Positions 52,121-61,067 of a stretch of 64,000 nt of DNA are shown here, piece after piece. Every line of letters starts with the position of its first letter. The stretch's first letter is position 1. The stretch is from DATAEY01 sp045805565 (GTDB lineage: Bacteria; Actinomycetota; Thermoleophilia; Solirubrobacterales; Solirubrobacteraceae). The position numbers and the translations under genes were made by a program. The stretch is from NCBI GenBank assembly GCA_045805565.1, contig JBJMKZ010000047.1, positions 62,001 to 126,000 on the forward strand, read 5' to 3'. The notes below the pieces were generated by a model, which saw only the letters and a program-made list of their open reading frames with translations, was not told where the DNA came from and searched no databases.

Positions 52121-52198
52121 GCTGACTCCTTTCCTCGCCGGTGCGCCGGCGCCTGGTGACCTGCGGTTTTCACTTAAGACGCCGCCGGGCACCGAGAC

Positions 52199-52589
52199 TC
52201 ATCGTGTCGGGTGACGGAATTCATGCCCATGTTCCTTGGGCTGCCATAAGGCGATCTCCGCGCCCGCGGGCGTGACCACCACGCTGCGCCAGCCCGCCGG
52301 ACCTTCGGGGCGCGAGCAGGACCGAGGAGCCCAACCGCCGTGCCCGGTCGGTGGTCTGCACTATCTCGGCGACCTCCACGTACGGCAGCCACAGCGCCCG
52401 CTCGGTGCCGCACTCCACGATGCCGCCGCCGATGCCGCGTCCGAGCTCGAGCGCCAGGTACGAGCCGCAGAGCGCGTCGATCCGTTCGGAGCGCCATCCG
52501 AACAGCTTCGTATAGAGGGCGCGGGCGCGCGTCCGATCGGGGGTGTGCAGCTCGAGGTGCACCACTGGACTGCCGCCGGCTGGGATCAT
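52199..52589 (-). pseudogene. Frameshifted VOC family gene
   Basis: The frame from ATG 52589 gives a normal VOC N-terminus (VVHLELHTPDRTRARALYTK, then YVEVAEIVQTTDRARRLGSS). After VLLAP it turns to low-quality sequence. The next frame continues with EGPAGWRSVVVTPAGAEIAL, then WQPKEHGHEFRHPTR and TGA at 52199, the expected C-terminus. Removing one base in the GGGG run at 52307-52310 restores a single 129-residue protein. It is either a real mutation or a sequencing error in a homopolymer. Confidence 0.8.
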
Positions 52590-52663
52590 GCCCTGCTCCC
52601 TTAGACCGGCGTCGCCGCGCGGACTAATCGGTCGACCGCGGGCCGGCCCGGGCTTGATCGCTC

Positions 52664-52669
52664 TAGTCT
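52664..52669 (+). promoter_or_regulatory. TAGTCT -10-like box upstream of sigma factor gene
   Basis: TAGTCT lies 9 nt before ATG 52679, with no Shine-Dalgarno sequence. No good -35 was seen. Confidence 0.3.
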
Positions 52670-52678
52670 GATCCGGCC

Positions 52679-53794
52679 ATGGCTGCCCGTCCCACCGGCG
52701 CGACGGTGCCCGAGCAGGGGCTTCTCAAAGCGGCTCGTGAGGGCGACGAGGACGCCTACCGCGCGCTCGTCGAGTCCCATCGCCCGGAGCTCCACGCCCA
52801 CTGCTACCGGATGCTCGGCTCCGTCCACGACGCCGAGGATGCGCTCCAGGAGGTGCTGCTTCGCGCCTGGCGCGGGCTGGCCCGGTTCGAGGGGCGCAGC
52901 TCGCTTCGGTCCTGGCTGTACACGATCGCCACCAACACCTGCCTGAACCTGATCGCCCGGCGGCCCAAGCGGGTGCTTCCCGTCGACTACGGCCCGGCTG
53001 CCGATCCCCACGACGGCCCCGGCGAGCCGCTGGTGGAGTCGGTGTGGCTGGAGCCCTATCCGGACGAGCAGCTGGGCCTCGAGGACGGGCTCGCCGCGCC
53101 GGAGGCGCGCTACGAGCAGCATGAGAGCGTCGAGCTCGCCTTCATCGCCGCCCTGCAGCATCTCCCCGCCACCCAGCGCGCGGTGCTCATCCTGCGCGAA
53201 GTGCTCGGGTTCTCGGCCCGCGAGGCGGCCGAGTCGCTCGACACGACGGTCGCGTCGGTCAACAGCACCCTGCAGCGTGCGCGCCAGGCGGTCGAGGAGC
53301 GCCTTCCCGGGCGCAGCCAGCAGGCCACCCTGCGCTCGCTCGGCGACCAGCGGCTGTCCGAGATCGTCGACGGCTACGTCGACGCCTGGGAAAGGGGCGA
53401 TGTCGACGCGGTCGTCTCGATGCTGGCCGAGGACGCCGCCTTCGCGATGCCACCCCTTCGGACCTGGTACCGCGGGCGCGACGCGCTCGCCGTCTTCCTG
53501 GCCGGCTGGCCGCTGTCCGGCGCCTGGCGGTGGCGTCACGTCCGGACCCGTGCCAACGGCCAGGAGGCGCTCGCCTTCTACAGCTGGGACCCCGGGGCGG
53601 GGACCCACCTTCCGTTCGCGCTCAACGTGCTCACCCTTCGCGGCCCGCTGATCAGCGACGTCACCGCCTTCGTGACCCGCTCCACCCGACTACCGGAACG
53701 CGAGGTCTACGCGCGCTGGCCCGAGCAGCCCGCCGACCCCTCGAGGCTCGTGGGCTTCTTCGAGCGGTTCGGGCTCCCCGACCGGCTGGATTGA
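52679..53794 (+). CDS. ECF RNA polymerase sigma factor with C-terminal SnoaL-like domain (SigG type)
   Basis: 371 residues. Sigma region 2 (HCYRMLGSVHDAEDALQEVL, LYTIATNTCLNL) and region 4 (LPATQRAVLILREVLGFSAR) are complete. From ~230 a SnoaL/NTF2-like domain follows (VDGYVDAWERGDVDAVVSML). Sigma factors of this layout (SigG/SigJ, ECF41/56-like) use the C-terminal domain to modulate activity instead of an anti-sigma factor. Divergent from the VOC cluster, which may be a target. Confidence 0.92.
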   Translation: MAARPTGATVPEQGLLKAAREGDEDAYRALVESHRPELHAHCYRMLGSVHDAEDALQEVLLRAWRGLARFEGRSSLRSWLYTIATNTCLNLIARRPKRVLPVDYGPAADPHDGPGEPLVESVWLEPYPDEQLGLEDGLAAPEARYEQHESVELAFIAALQHLPATQRAVLILREVLGFSAREAAESLDTTVASVNSTLQRARQAVEERLPGRSQQATLRSLGDQRLSEIVDGYVDAWERGDVDAVVSMLAEDAAFAMPPLRTWYRGRDALAVFLAGWPLSGAWRWRHVRTRANGQEALAFYSWDPGAGTHLPFALNVLTLRGPLISDVTAFVTRSTRLPEREVYARWPEQPADPSRLVGFFERFGLPDRLD

Positions 53795-53837
53795 TCGGCA
53801 GGCTCGCCCGGGCGGCGTAGCCGGGGCCGCGCCGAGG

Positions 53838-54122
53838 TCAGCGCTTCTTGCCGCCGGTCCGGCGTCCGCCGGCGCGGCTGGCGACGGCCTTGCCGCTCTG
53901 CTTGGCGGCCGTGCCGGCCGCCTTGGCCGCGGACTTCGCGCCGCGGGTGACCGAGCCGGCGGCCTTCTGGGCCTGGCGGGCACTGCTCTTGGCGGCACGC
54001 GCTTGCCGCGTCGCCGCGGACTTCTTGCCCGATGACTGGGAGCGCGTTCTCTGCGCGTTGCGCTGCCTGGTTACGGCCGCCTTCTTGGCGGCGGCCTGTC
54101 GGTCTGCCTTGGTTTGTGCCAT
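53838..54122 (-). CDS. Lys/Ala/Arg-rich histone H1-like protein
   Basis: 94 residues, extremely basic, without hydrophobic core: repeats such as AAKKAAVTRQRNAQRTRSQS and GAKSAAKAAGTAAKQSGKAV. Resembles bacterial H1-like or HU-tail proteins that bind DNA non-specifically. ATG 54122 with GGAGGT upstream. Convergent with the sigma factor gene. Function inferred from composition only. Confidence 0.7.
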   Translation of the reverse strand: MAQTKADRQAAAKKAAVTRQRNAQRTRSQSSGKKSAATRQARAAKSSARQAQKAAGSVTRGAKSAAKAAGTAAKQSGKAVASRAGGRRTGGKKR

Positions 54123-54221
54123 GCGACCTCCGTCGTCGGCGTTTCTCTCGGTGACGCTACCCGGGGCAAGTGAAGGTCACACAGTGCGATTTCGCGCATA
54201 CGTCGGCGCGCGGCCCGGGCA

Positions 54222-55694
54222 TCAGCCCGCCGCCATCCGACGGCGGGAGCTCTCGACCAGTACCGCCGCCGGCTGCTGGGTGGCCGCGCTGGTGGACAGC
54301 GTCCGGGGCATCAGCTCGACCGGGCGCCGAGAGCGGAACGTGGCGATCCCGAACCGCGCGACTGCGCGCCACCGCGTGCGGACCAGGCCCCGAGGGAGCG
54401 GCGGGGCCAGCCGATCGGGCTCCGGGGGATGGATCACGACGACCTCCGTGGTGGAGATCGGGCCAGCGGTGGCGTCGCGGGCGCCGGGCCGGTAGAGGCG
54501 CAGCGGCTGATCGCCACTGGCGGGCGCGACGATGACCCGTGTGTCGCGCGGCCCGCCCAGGGCGGCGGCGACGCCCCGCCAGTCTGGTCGCTGCAGGTCC
54601 TCGCGGCTCGCGGTCAGCACCACGCTCAGGGTGAACAGGGCGCACAGCGCGCCCGCGGCCAGCAGCCCCATGCGACCCGCCCCCTGCGCTCCGAATCCCG
54701 CCGCGAACGCCGCGATCAGCGGGACGAGGGCCGGCAGGACGTTCCGATCGAGGAAATAGTCGACGCCCAAGCCGGCCAGGGCCAGGGCGCCCACGATCGC
54801 GATCGTCCCGATGGCGAGGGCGATCAGCCCGTTCCGGCGCTCGGCGCCATCCGCGCGCAGCGCGAGCAGCGTCAGCCCGACGCCCGCCAGCGCCGTCGTG
54901 GGCGCAACCAGCGCATCCACCTGGCCGGGGCCGCCTCCCACGAGGAAGTTCTGCCACACGTCCTTGAGGCGCTCACCCAAGTCGATGGTGGCAATCCACC
55001 CCGCGTGCCCGGCGGTCGCCTGGGCGAGCGCCAGCGGCAGGACGGCGAGCCCGGTCGCGGTGGCGGTCGCGGCCGCCACCGCGACCCGCCGGCGCCGGCG
55101 CGAGCGCGCCAGCAGCCAGGCGGCCTCGGGGGCGATGACCAGGATGGCGAAGTAGTGGGAGACCAGCGCCAGCGCGGAGGAGAGCGCCCAGCCCACCAGG
55201 CCGTCGCGGGCCGGCCGCTCCAGCACTCGGATGAAGAAGAGGAACGACAGCGCGGCCGTCAAGACGAGCAGTGCGTAGGCGCGCGCCTCCTGCGAGTACC
55301 ACACCAGCATCGGGCTGGTGGCGGTGAGAGCGCCGGCCACCACGGCCGCGCGCCGGGAGACCGGGAGGGCGGCGGCGTAGGCCACCGGAATCGTGGCGGT
55401 CCCGAACAGCGCCGACAGCGACCGCAGGCCGACCTCACCGGTGCCGAACACCTGCGACCAGAACCAGGCGAGGAGGTAGTACAGCGGCGGTGTCGTCTCG
55501 CTGGCCGGGAGGAGGCTCAACGTCTGGAGCAGGCCCGGTCGCATGAGCTGCGCCGTCACCGCCTCGTCCTGCCAGAAGCTCTGCACGTCGAGCGTCGAGA
55601 AGCGAAGGATCGCGGCCAGGGCGGTCAGGACGACGAGCCCTGGATGTCGGCGCAGCACGGCGAGGACCCGCGCGGGGTGGAGCGCGACTCTCAC
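54222..55694 (-). CDS. GT-C family glycosyltransferase (ArnT/PMT-like, GT39/83 type)
   Basis: 490 residues, ~12 TM helices. The first outer loop has SFWQDEAVTAQLM, where the Asp-Glu pair is the catalytic acidic motif of ArnT/PMT-type enzymes; ETTPPLYYLLAWFW follows as usual. A soluble ~100-residue C-terminus ends in LVESSRRRMAAG. Likely uses a polyprenyl-phosphate sugar to modify envelope glycan or protein. GTG 55694. Confidence 0.85.
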   Translation of the reverse strand: MRVALHPARVLAVLRRHPGLVVLTALAAILRFSTLDVQSFWQDEAVTAQLMRPGLLQTLSLLPASETTPPLYYLLAWFWSQVFGTGEVGLRSLSALFGTATIPVAYAAALPVSRRAAVVAGALTATSPMLVWYSQEARAYALLVLTAALSFLFFIRVLERPARDGLVGWALSSALALVSHYFAILVIAPEAAWLLARSRRRRRVAVAAATATATGLAVLPLALAQATAGHAGWIATIDLGERLKDVWQNFLVGGGPGQVDALVAPTTALAGVGLTLLALRADGAERRNGLIALAIGTIAIVGALALAGLGVDYFLDRNVLPALVPLIAAFAAGFGAQGAGRMGLLAAGALCALFTLSVVLTASREDLQRPDWRGVAAALGGPRDTRVIVAPASGDQPLRLYRPGARDATAGPISTTEVVVIHPPEPDRLAPPLPRGLVRTRWRAVARFGIATFRSRRPVELMPRTLSTSAATQQPAAVLVESSRRRMAAG

Positions 55695-55758
55695 GGGCGG
55701 ATCGTAGGAACTGCGCGCGAGGACGACCGCTCGGATGCCGCTCAGCCGCTCTGAGCGC

Positions 55759-56547
55759 TCAGCGGTCGATCGTCTCTCGGGGGATTCTGTGGCGCCGGTA
55801 CATCTCCGCCACCCACTCTCCGCCCGGCCGTCGAGCCAGCGGATCGAGGAACTCGCGCGCCTGCGCGGGCGGGTCCGTCACCGATGGGTACGGAAACTCG
55901 GGAGGAACGATCACGGGGTAGAAGAGCGCCGCAGCCGTGAGGTCGGCGACCGTGAAGGAGTCGCCGACCAGATACCCGCTCGGCTGGATCTCGTCCTCCA
56001 GCCGGTCCATGGCGGCCACGGTCTTCCGGCGACTCTGCTCCACCGCCCCGACGTTGATCTCCAGCGCCCGCCGCATGCCCACGCGCAACAGCGGGAACGT
56101 GGCCCGGACCAGCATCCGCGCCGGGAGACGCTGACCGTGGGTGAACAGCGGGATGACCACGTCGGGGTGGGCAAGCACCTCGTGATAGCCGGCGCGGCGG
56201 ATGTGGGGTCCCAGCTCCTCGTCGAAGAACTCCTCCAGCTCGAGGGCCCGGCGCCGCTGCGACTCATCTCGGGGATACAGCGGACGCTGCGGCCAGCGCC
56301 GCTCGATCGCGGCGATGATCCGGGTGGAGTCGCCGATCGATCGGCCGTCGAGGGTGAGCACCGGTGTGGTGGCCGTGTCGCCCGTGAGCCGCCTGGCCTT
56401 GAGCGCGTGCAGCCCCGGAAGCAGCGAGCGGCGGAAGTGGGGGATGCGCTTGTGGTCCAGCGCCCAGCGCACCTTCTCGTTGTAGTGCGAGAGCTCGAGC
56501 TGCCACAGCACCGGAAGGCTGCCGCCGCTCCCGGGCGCCGTGGCCAA
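55759..56547 (-). CDS. Glutathione S-transferase-like protein
   Basis: 262 residues. The thioredoxin-like N-domain begins VLWQLELSHYNEKVRWALDH with the GST-type S/C position near residue 20, and TTPVLTLDGRSIGDSTRII supplies the cis-Pro and Ser. The helical C-domain has YLVGDSFTVADLTAAALF. Actinobacteria use mycothiol, so the thiol partner is uncertain. TTG 56547 start (GTG ~56514 possible). Third gene of an operon with SDR and epimerase genes. Confidence 0.8.
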   Translation of the reverse strand: MATAPGSGGSLPVLWQLELSHYNEKVRWALDHKRIPHFRRSLLPGLHALKARRLTGDTATTPVLTLDGRSIGDSTRIIAAIERRWPQRPLYPRDESQRRRALELEEFFDEELGPHIRRAGYHEVLAHPDVVIPLFTHGQRLPARMLVRATFPLLRVGMRRALEINVGAVEQSRRKTVAAMDRLEDEIQPSGYLVGDSFTVADLTAAALFYPVIVPPEFPYPSVTDPPAQAREFLDPLARRPGGEWVAEMYRRHRIPRETIDR

Positions 56548-56559
56548 TCGGGGACCCTC

Positions 56560-57363
56560 TCAGCCCACCGGCCAGAACCGCCTAGCCAGCGGCAGCAGCA
56601 CTGAGCGCGGCAGGTGCTGCCCATAGAGCGCGGCGATCTGGTTGATCGGCCCCGGGACCACGACGCGCTCGCCCTGGTCGAGCCCGTTCACCGCGGCGCG
56701 TGCCACGGAGGAGGCCGACAGCCACAGGAACGAGGGGATGCGGTCGTCGGCGCCGCCGAACCCGCCGGCTTCCCCGAACTCGGTGCGGACCGGACCCGGA
56801 CAGACCGCCGTGACGGTCACGCCGGTGCCGCGCAGCTCCTCGTGCAGCGCGTCGCTGAAGCTCAGCACGAACGCCTTCGAGGCACCGTAGGTGGCCTGAA
56901 ACGGGACCGGCTGGAAGGCGATCAGGGACCCGACGTTGAGCACCGCGCCCCGGCCGCGGTCGAGCATGTCGGGCAGGAGCTTGCTCGAGAGGCCCACGAC
57001 CGCCTCGCAGTTGGTGCGCACCATCGAGGCCTCGTGCCCGCCGTCGAGCTCCACGAACCGACCGCCGCTGCCGAATCCGGCGTTGTTGACGAGCACCTCG
57101 ACGATCAGCCCTCGTTCCTCCAGCTCGTCGACCAAGCGGTCGCGGGGGCGCTGCTCGGAGACGTCGGCGGCGATCGTCTCCGCGCGAACTCCACAGCCGG
57201 CCTCGAGCTCCTCGGCGAGGTCGCGAAGGCGCTCCTCCCGCCGAGCCACCAGGCTTACTCCGTGACCGCGCCGGGCCAGCTCACGGGCGATCTCCGCCCC
57301 GATCCCCGACGACGCGCCCGTGATCAGGCAGGTGGAGCGGGGGCTCGGCTCGGGGAGGGCCAT
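56560..57363 (-). CDS. Short-chain dehydrogenase/reductase
   Basis: 267 residues. TGASSGIG at ~15-22, NNAG at ~93, catalytic Ser in VGSLIAFQPVPFQATYGASK with YxxxK. The C-terminal region (SVLLPLARRFWP) may associate with membrane lipid. ATG 57363, 4 nt after the upstream stop. Substrate unknown, similar to lipid-type SDRs. Confidence 0.92.
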   Translation of the reverse strand: MALPEPSPRSTCLITGASSGIGAEIARELARRGHGVSLVARREERLRDLAEELEAGCGVRAETIAADVSEQRPRDRLVDELEERGLIVEVLVNNAGFGSGGRFVELDGGHEASMVRTNCEAVVGLSSKLLPDMLDRGRGAVLNVGSLIAFQPVPFQATYGASKAFVLSFSDALHEELRGTGVTVTAVCPGPVRTEFGEAGGFGGADDRIPSFLWLSASSVARAAVNGLDQGERVVVPGPINQIAALYGQHLPRSVLLPLARRFWPVG

Positions 57364-57367
57364 CTGG

Positions 57368-58477
57368 TCAGATCCCCGCGAGCACTCGCCGGCCAGCCAG
57401 ACGCTGGCCGAGGCGCACCGGCAGCAGCAGCCCGAGCCGCGAGGCGGCACCCAACCCGCGTGAGAGCGTGCTGAAGAAGGACGACTCCTCGGATCCGAAC
57501 GCGCCCTGCCGCATTAGCTCCTGATACCACTCGACCGTGTCACGCAGGGTCTGCGTGAGCGGACGGGCTCGATAGCCCAGCTCACGTTCGGCCTTGCGCG
57601 AGGAGAAGCGCCAATCCTGGGCCATCAGCTCGTAGCCCTCGGCCGACATCGGGCCCGGAACGTCGAGCGCCTCCCGTACCCGCGCCAGGCGCGCGATCTG
57701 GGGCGGCATGACGACGATCGGACGACGGACCCCTGAGACGCGGGCGACCCGGTCGACGAGTTCCGGCCATCTCAGGTTCTCGCCCCCCAGGATGTAGCGC
57801 TCACCCGGCGACCCGCGATCGCCAGCCAGCAGGTGCCCGCGGGCGGCGTCCTCCACGTCGACGAAGTTCATCGGAGCGTCGATGACCCCCGGCAGCCGGC
57901 CGCGAAGGTAGTTGCCCACGATGCGGGTGGAGGTCTCACCCGGCAGGGAGCGATTTACCGGCACGCCGAGCACGTACGCGGGGTTGACGATCACCACCTC
58001 CACCCCGTGCCGCTCGCCGGCCTCGCGCGCCGCCTCCTCGCCTTCGTGCTTGGAGTCGGCATACGTGAGGCCGAGCCAGTCGTCGGGGTACCGGCGGTCT
58101 TCGTCGGCCGGGCGAACCCTCTCGGCTGGCCCGATGGCCGAGACCGTGGACGTGATGACCACCCGTCGCACGCCCGCGGCCGCCGCCGCCTCGACCACCA
58201 CCCTGGGCGCCCGGGCGTTGATCCGCCACACGGTGTCGGTGGGGGTCGAACCGACGAGGCCGGCGGTGTGGAACAGCACCTCGATCCCCTTCAGCGCGCG
58301 GCGCATCCCGCGGTAGTCGAGGACGTCCGTCTTGGCGCGGCGGAAGCCGATGCCCTCGAGCGCCTTGAGCCGCTCGGGGTCGCGATACGTCACGCGCACC
58401 TCGTCTTCGCGTTCGCTCAGCAGCCGGGCGACATGTGCGCCCAGGAAACCGGTGGCCCCGGAAACGCAGGTCCTCAT
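57368..58477 (-). CDS. NAD-dependent epimerase/dehydratase family protein (extended SDR)
   Basis: 369 residues. TGATGxxG as SGATGFLGAHVARLL, then HTAGLVG, the catalytic TYADSK (YxxxK) and the strand SPGERYILGGENLRWPELV. Resembles dihydroflavonol-4-reductase/3-beta-HSD-like enzymes of actinobacteria. ATG 58477 matches the Rossmann N-terminus. First gene of a three-gene operon; the 206 nt upstream are shared with the divergent aldehyde dehydrogenase gene. Confidence 0.88.
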   Translation of the reverse strand: MRTCVSGATGFLGAHVARLLSEREDEVRVTYRDPERLKALEGIGFRRAKTDVLDYRGMRRALKGIEVLFHTAGLVGSTPTDTVWRINARAPRVVVEAAAAAGVRRVVITSTVSAIGPAERVRPADEDRRYPDDWLGLTYADSKHEGEEAAREAGERHGVEVVIVNPAYVLGVPVNRSLPGETSTRIVGNYLRGRLPGVIDAPMNFVDVEDAARGHLLAGDRGSPGERYILGGENLRWPELVDRVARVSGVRRPIVVMPPQIARLARVREALDVPGPMSAEGYELMAQDWRFSSRKAERELGYRARPLTQTLRDTVEWYQELMRQGAFGSEESSFFSTLSRGLGAASRLGLLLPVRLGQRLAGRRVLAGI

Positions 58478-58683
58478 CGACGATCTCCTACCCACGGGCC
58501 TGGATCTGCAACACCGCTCCCGGTCAACTCCACGGCCGCCCGACGGCGGATTTCTCGCGGCGGTCGGCGGTTAGACTCACCCTCCGGCCACAGGCAACCG
58601 CGCCCCATCGCGTCTTGGGCCCCGGCGCACGCGCCCGCCCGAAGACACGCACAGCGCGGCTCGGCAGACGACGAGGAGGAACG

Positions 58684-60228
58684 ATGGCGACCGTACACGA
58701 GGTGCAGAGCGGGACCGACGGCGCCGGCCCGGACGCCACCTTCAGCGTCGACAACCCGGCGACCGCGGAGACGATCGCCGAGCTTCCAGCCCTGACCTAT
58801 CAGCAGGTCGTCGGCCTCGTCGAGCGGGCGCGCGCCGCACAGCCGGCCTGGGAGGCGCTCGGCTTCGATGGTCGCGCGCGGCTGATGCGCGAGATGCGCC
58901 GATGGCTCGTCGCCAACCGCCGGCGGGTCATCGACAGGCTGAGCGAGGAGAACGGCAAGTCGTGGGACGACTCGCAGATAGAGGTCTTCTACTGCGCCGA
59001 TGCCCTGGGCTTCTGGGCGAAGAAGGCGAGCAGGTATCTGGCCGACGAACGGGTGCGCCCGCACTCGCCGCTCCTCATCGGGCGCCGCCTGATCAACCGC
59101 TACCGCCCCTACGGCGTGGTGGGGGTGATCGGGCCTTGGAACTATCCGTTGATCAACAACTTCGGTGACGCGATCCCCGCGTTGATGGCGGGCAACACCG
59201 TGGTGTTGAAGCCGAGCCAGCTGACCCCTCTGAGCTCGCTGCTCATGGAAGAGGGGCTGCGCGAGGTCGGGGTGTCCGACGACGTGTTCAGGGTCGCGAC
59301 CGGCAGCGGCGGCGAAGTGGGCAAGGCGCTCGTCGAGAACGTCGACATGCTGCACTTCACCGGCTCGACCGACATCGGGCGCAAGCTCGCCGGCCAGGCG
59401 GCAGAGCGCCTGCTCCCGCTGACGCTCGAGCTGGGCGGCAACGATCCGATGATCGTGCTGGAGGATGCGAACCTCGAGCGAGCCGCCAATTCCGCCGTCT
59501 GGGGCGCCATGCAGAACGGCGGCCAGACCTGCATCTCCGTCGAGCGCATCTACGTCGAGGGCGAGGCCTACGAGCCGTTCGTGCAGAAGGTGGTGCAGAA
59601 GGTGGCTGCGCTGCGCCAGGGTCCACCCGGCGGCCCCGGTGCCGTGGACATCGGCGCGGTCACCTCTCCGGAGCAGGTCGACATCCTCGAGGAGCACGTC
59701 CGTGACGCCGTGGACAAGGGTGCCAAGGTCGAGGTGGGCGGAAAGCGCGGGGCGGGGCCGGGACGGTTCTTCACCCCCACGGTCCTCACCAACGTCGACC
59801 ACTCGATGAAGGTGATGAGCGACGAGACGTTCGGGCCGACCCTGCCGATCATGCGGGTGGAGAACGCCGACGAGGCGGTCCGTCTCGCCAACGACTCCAA
59901 CTACGGGCTCGACTCGAGCGTCTTCGCCAAGGATCCCGCGCGGGCCGAGCAGGTCGCCCGGCGCATCGAGGCTGGCGCGTCCGTCGTCAATGACGCGCTG
60001 GCGAACTACTTCGCCATGGAGATCCCGATCGGAGGCGCGAAGGACTCGGGCCTGGGCGCCCGCCACGGCCGGGTCGGGATCCAGAAGTACTGCCAGCGCC
60101 AGAATCTCGTGGTGACCCGCTTCGGCCTCGATCGGGAGCTCTACCACTTCCCCTACTCGAGACGCACCTCGAAACTGCTCGAGTGGGCGATCGTTCTGCT
60201 CTACGGTCGCGGCGCCCGCAAGCGCTGA
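58684..60228 (+). CDS. Aldehyde dehydrogenase family protein
   Basis: 514 residues. NAD(P) site (GPWNYPLINN, FTGSTDIGRKLA), general base Glu in LELGGND and catalytic Cys in GQTCIS, then the C-terminal EIPIGGAKDSGLG. The terminal tail (RTSKLLEWAIVLLYGRGAR) is a hydrophobic, amphipathic extension. It probably oxidises fatty or aromatic aldehydes. GAGGAGGA precedes ATG 58684. Divergent from the epimerase operon. Confidence 0.94.
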   Translation: MATVHEVQSGTDGAGPDATFSVDNPATAETIAELPALTYQQVVGLVERARAAQPAWEALGFDGRARLMREMRRWLVANRRRVIDRLSEENGKSWDDSQIEVFYCADALGFWAKKASRYLADERVRPHSPLLIGRRLINRYRPYGVVGVIGPWNYPLINNFGDAIPALMAGNTVVLKPSQLTPLSSLLMEEGLREVGVSDDVFRVATGSGGEVGKALVENVDMLHFTGSTDIGRKLAGQAAERLLPLTLELGGNDPMIVLEDANLERAANSAVWGAMQNGGQTCISVERIYVEGEAYEPFVQKVVQKVAALRQGPPGGPGAVDIGAVTSPEQVDILEEHVRDAVDKGAKVEVGGKRGAGPGRFFTPTVLTNVDHSMKVMSDETFGPTLPIMRVENADEAVRLANDSNYGLDSSVFAKDPARAEQVARRIEAGASVVNDALANYFAMEIPIGGAKDSGLGARHGRVGIQKYCQRQNLVVTRFGLDRELYHFPYSRRTSKLLEWAIVLLYGRGARKR

Positions 60229-60294
60229 ATCGCATCCGCCCCGTAGGCCCGCTGAGGCGGGTTTGCGCCAGGCGTCGTCGGCGACAATCGGGGG

Positions 60295-60987
60295 ATGCGC
60301 CGGTTCACCTGGTCGCTGTTCGCAGTCGGGGCACTGGCGGCCTTCTCGATCCGTCACCACCACGTCCATGGGCCGGCCATCGGGTACGCCGGCTTGGCGC
60401 TGGCCGCCGCGGCAAGCTGGGTGGGCCTGCCGGGTCCCGGCGAGGCGGCCCTGATCGCCGCCGGGGTGCTCGCCGCTCACGATCGATTGGACATCGGCGC
60501 GGTCGTGGTCGTCTCCTGGCTCGGCGCGTCGGTCGGAGGTATGACCGGCTGGGCGTTCGGGCTCGCGGCGGGGCGTCCGGTCTTCGAGTCCCGGGGACCG
60601 CTTCGCAACGCACGGCTCCGTCTCCTGGCGCTGGGGGATCGGCTCTTCGCTCGTTTCGGAATGATCGCCGTGTTCCTGACGCCGTCGTGGATCGCCGGCA
60701 TTCACCGCATGCCCTGGACCCGCTACCTGCCGGCCAATGCGATGTCTGCACTGGTCTGGGCCCTGCTGGTCGGGCTGGGAGCGTTCTTCGCCGGACCCGC
60801 GATCGCCCACCTGTTCAGCGACCACGGCTGGTGGGCCAGCGCGCTGATCGGCGCCGTCGTCCTCGCAGCGCTCGCGCTGGAACGCCGGCGACGAGCCGCC
60901 AGACCGCAGGCGTCCCGACGCCGAAGTTGGAGCCCTCGAAGGCGCGGGGCCGCGCGACCGGAGAGTCGAACCAGGCGCGGATCCTGA
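60295..60987 (+). CDS. DedA-like (VTT domain) membrane protein
   Basis: 230 residues. Conserved DedA elements: PGPGEAALIAAGVLA, the GxxxG segment SWLGASVGGMTGWAFGLAAG and the FGMIAVFLTPSWIAGIHRMP re-entrant region with its Arg. Members support lipid translocation. The basic, disordered C-terminus (RRRRAARPQASRRRSWSPRR) is unusual. ATG 60295 has a G-rich run just upstream. Confidence 0.82.
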   Translation: MRRFTWSLFAVGALAAFSIRHHHVHGPAIGYAGLALAAAASWVGLPGPGEAALIAAGVLAAHDRLDIGAVVVVSWLGASVGGMTGWAFGLAAGRPVFESRGPLRNARLRLLALGDRLFARFGMIAVFLTPSWIAGIHRMPWTRYLPANAMSALVWALLVGLGAFFAGPAIAHLFSDHGWWASALIGAVVLAALALERRRRAARPQASRRRSWSPRRRGAARPESRTRRGS

Positions 60988-61055
60988 GAGCCCGCTGCGC
61001 ACGCACTCGCCGGCCCACCTCATACGGTGGGCTCGCGCGGGGCGATGAGTGGACT

Positions 61056-61061
61056 TATGCT
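61056..61061 (+). promoter_or_regulatory. TATGCT -10-like box upstream of adenylate cyclase
   Basis: TATGCT lies 6 nt before GTG 61068, no SD. An 8-codon ORF (61045-61071) also overlaps the start codon. Confidence 0.35.
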
Positions 61062-61067
61062 CGCCGT

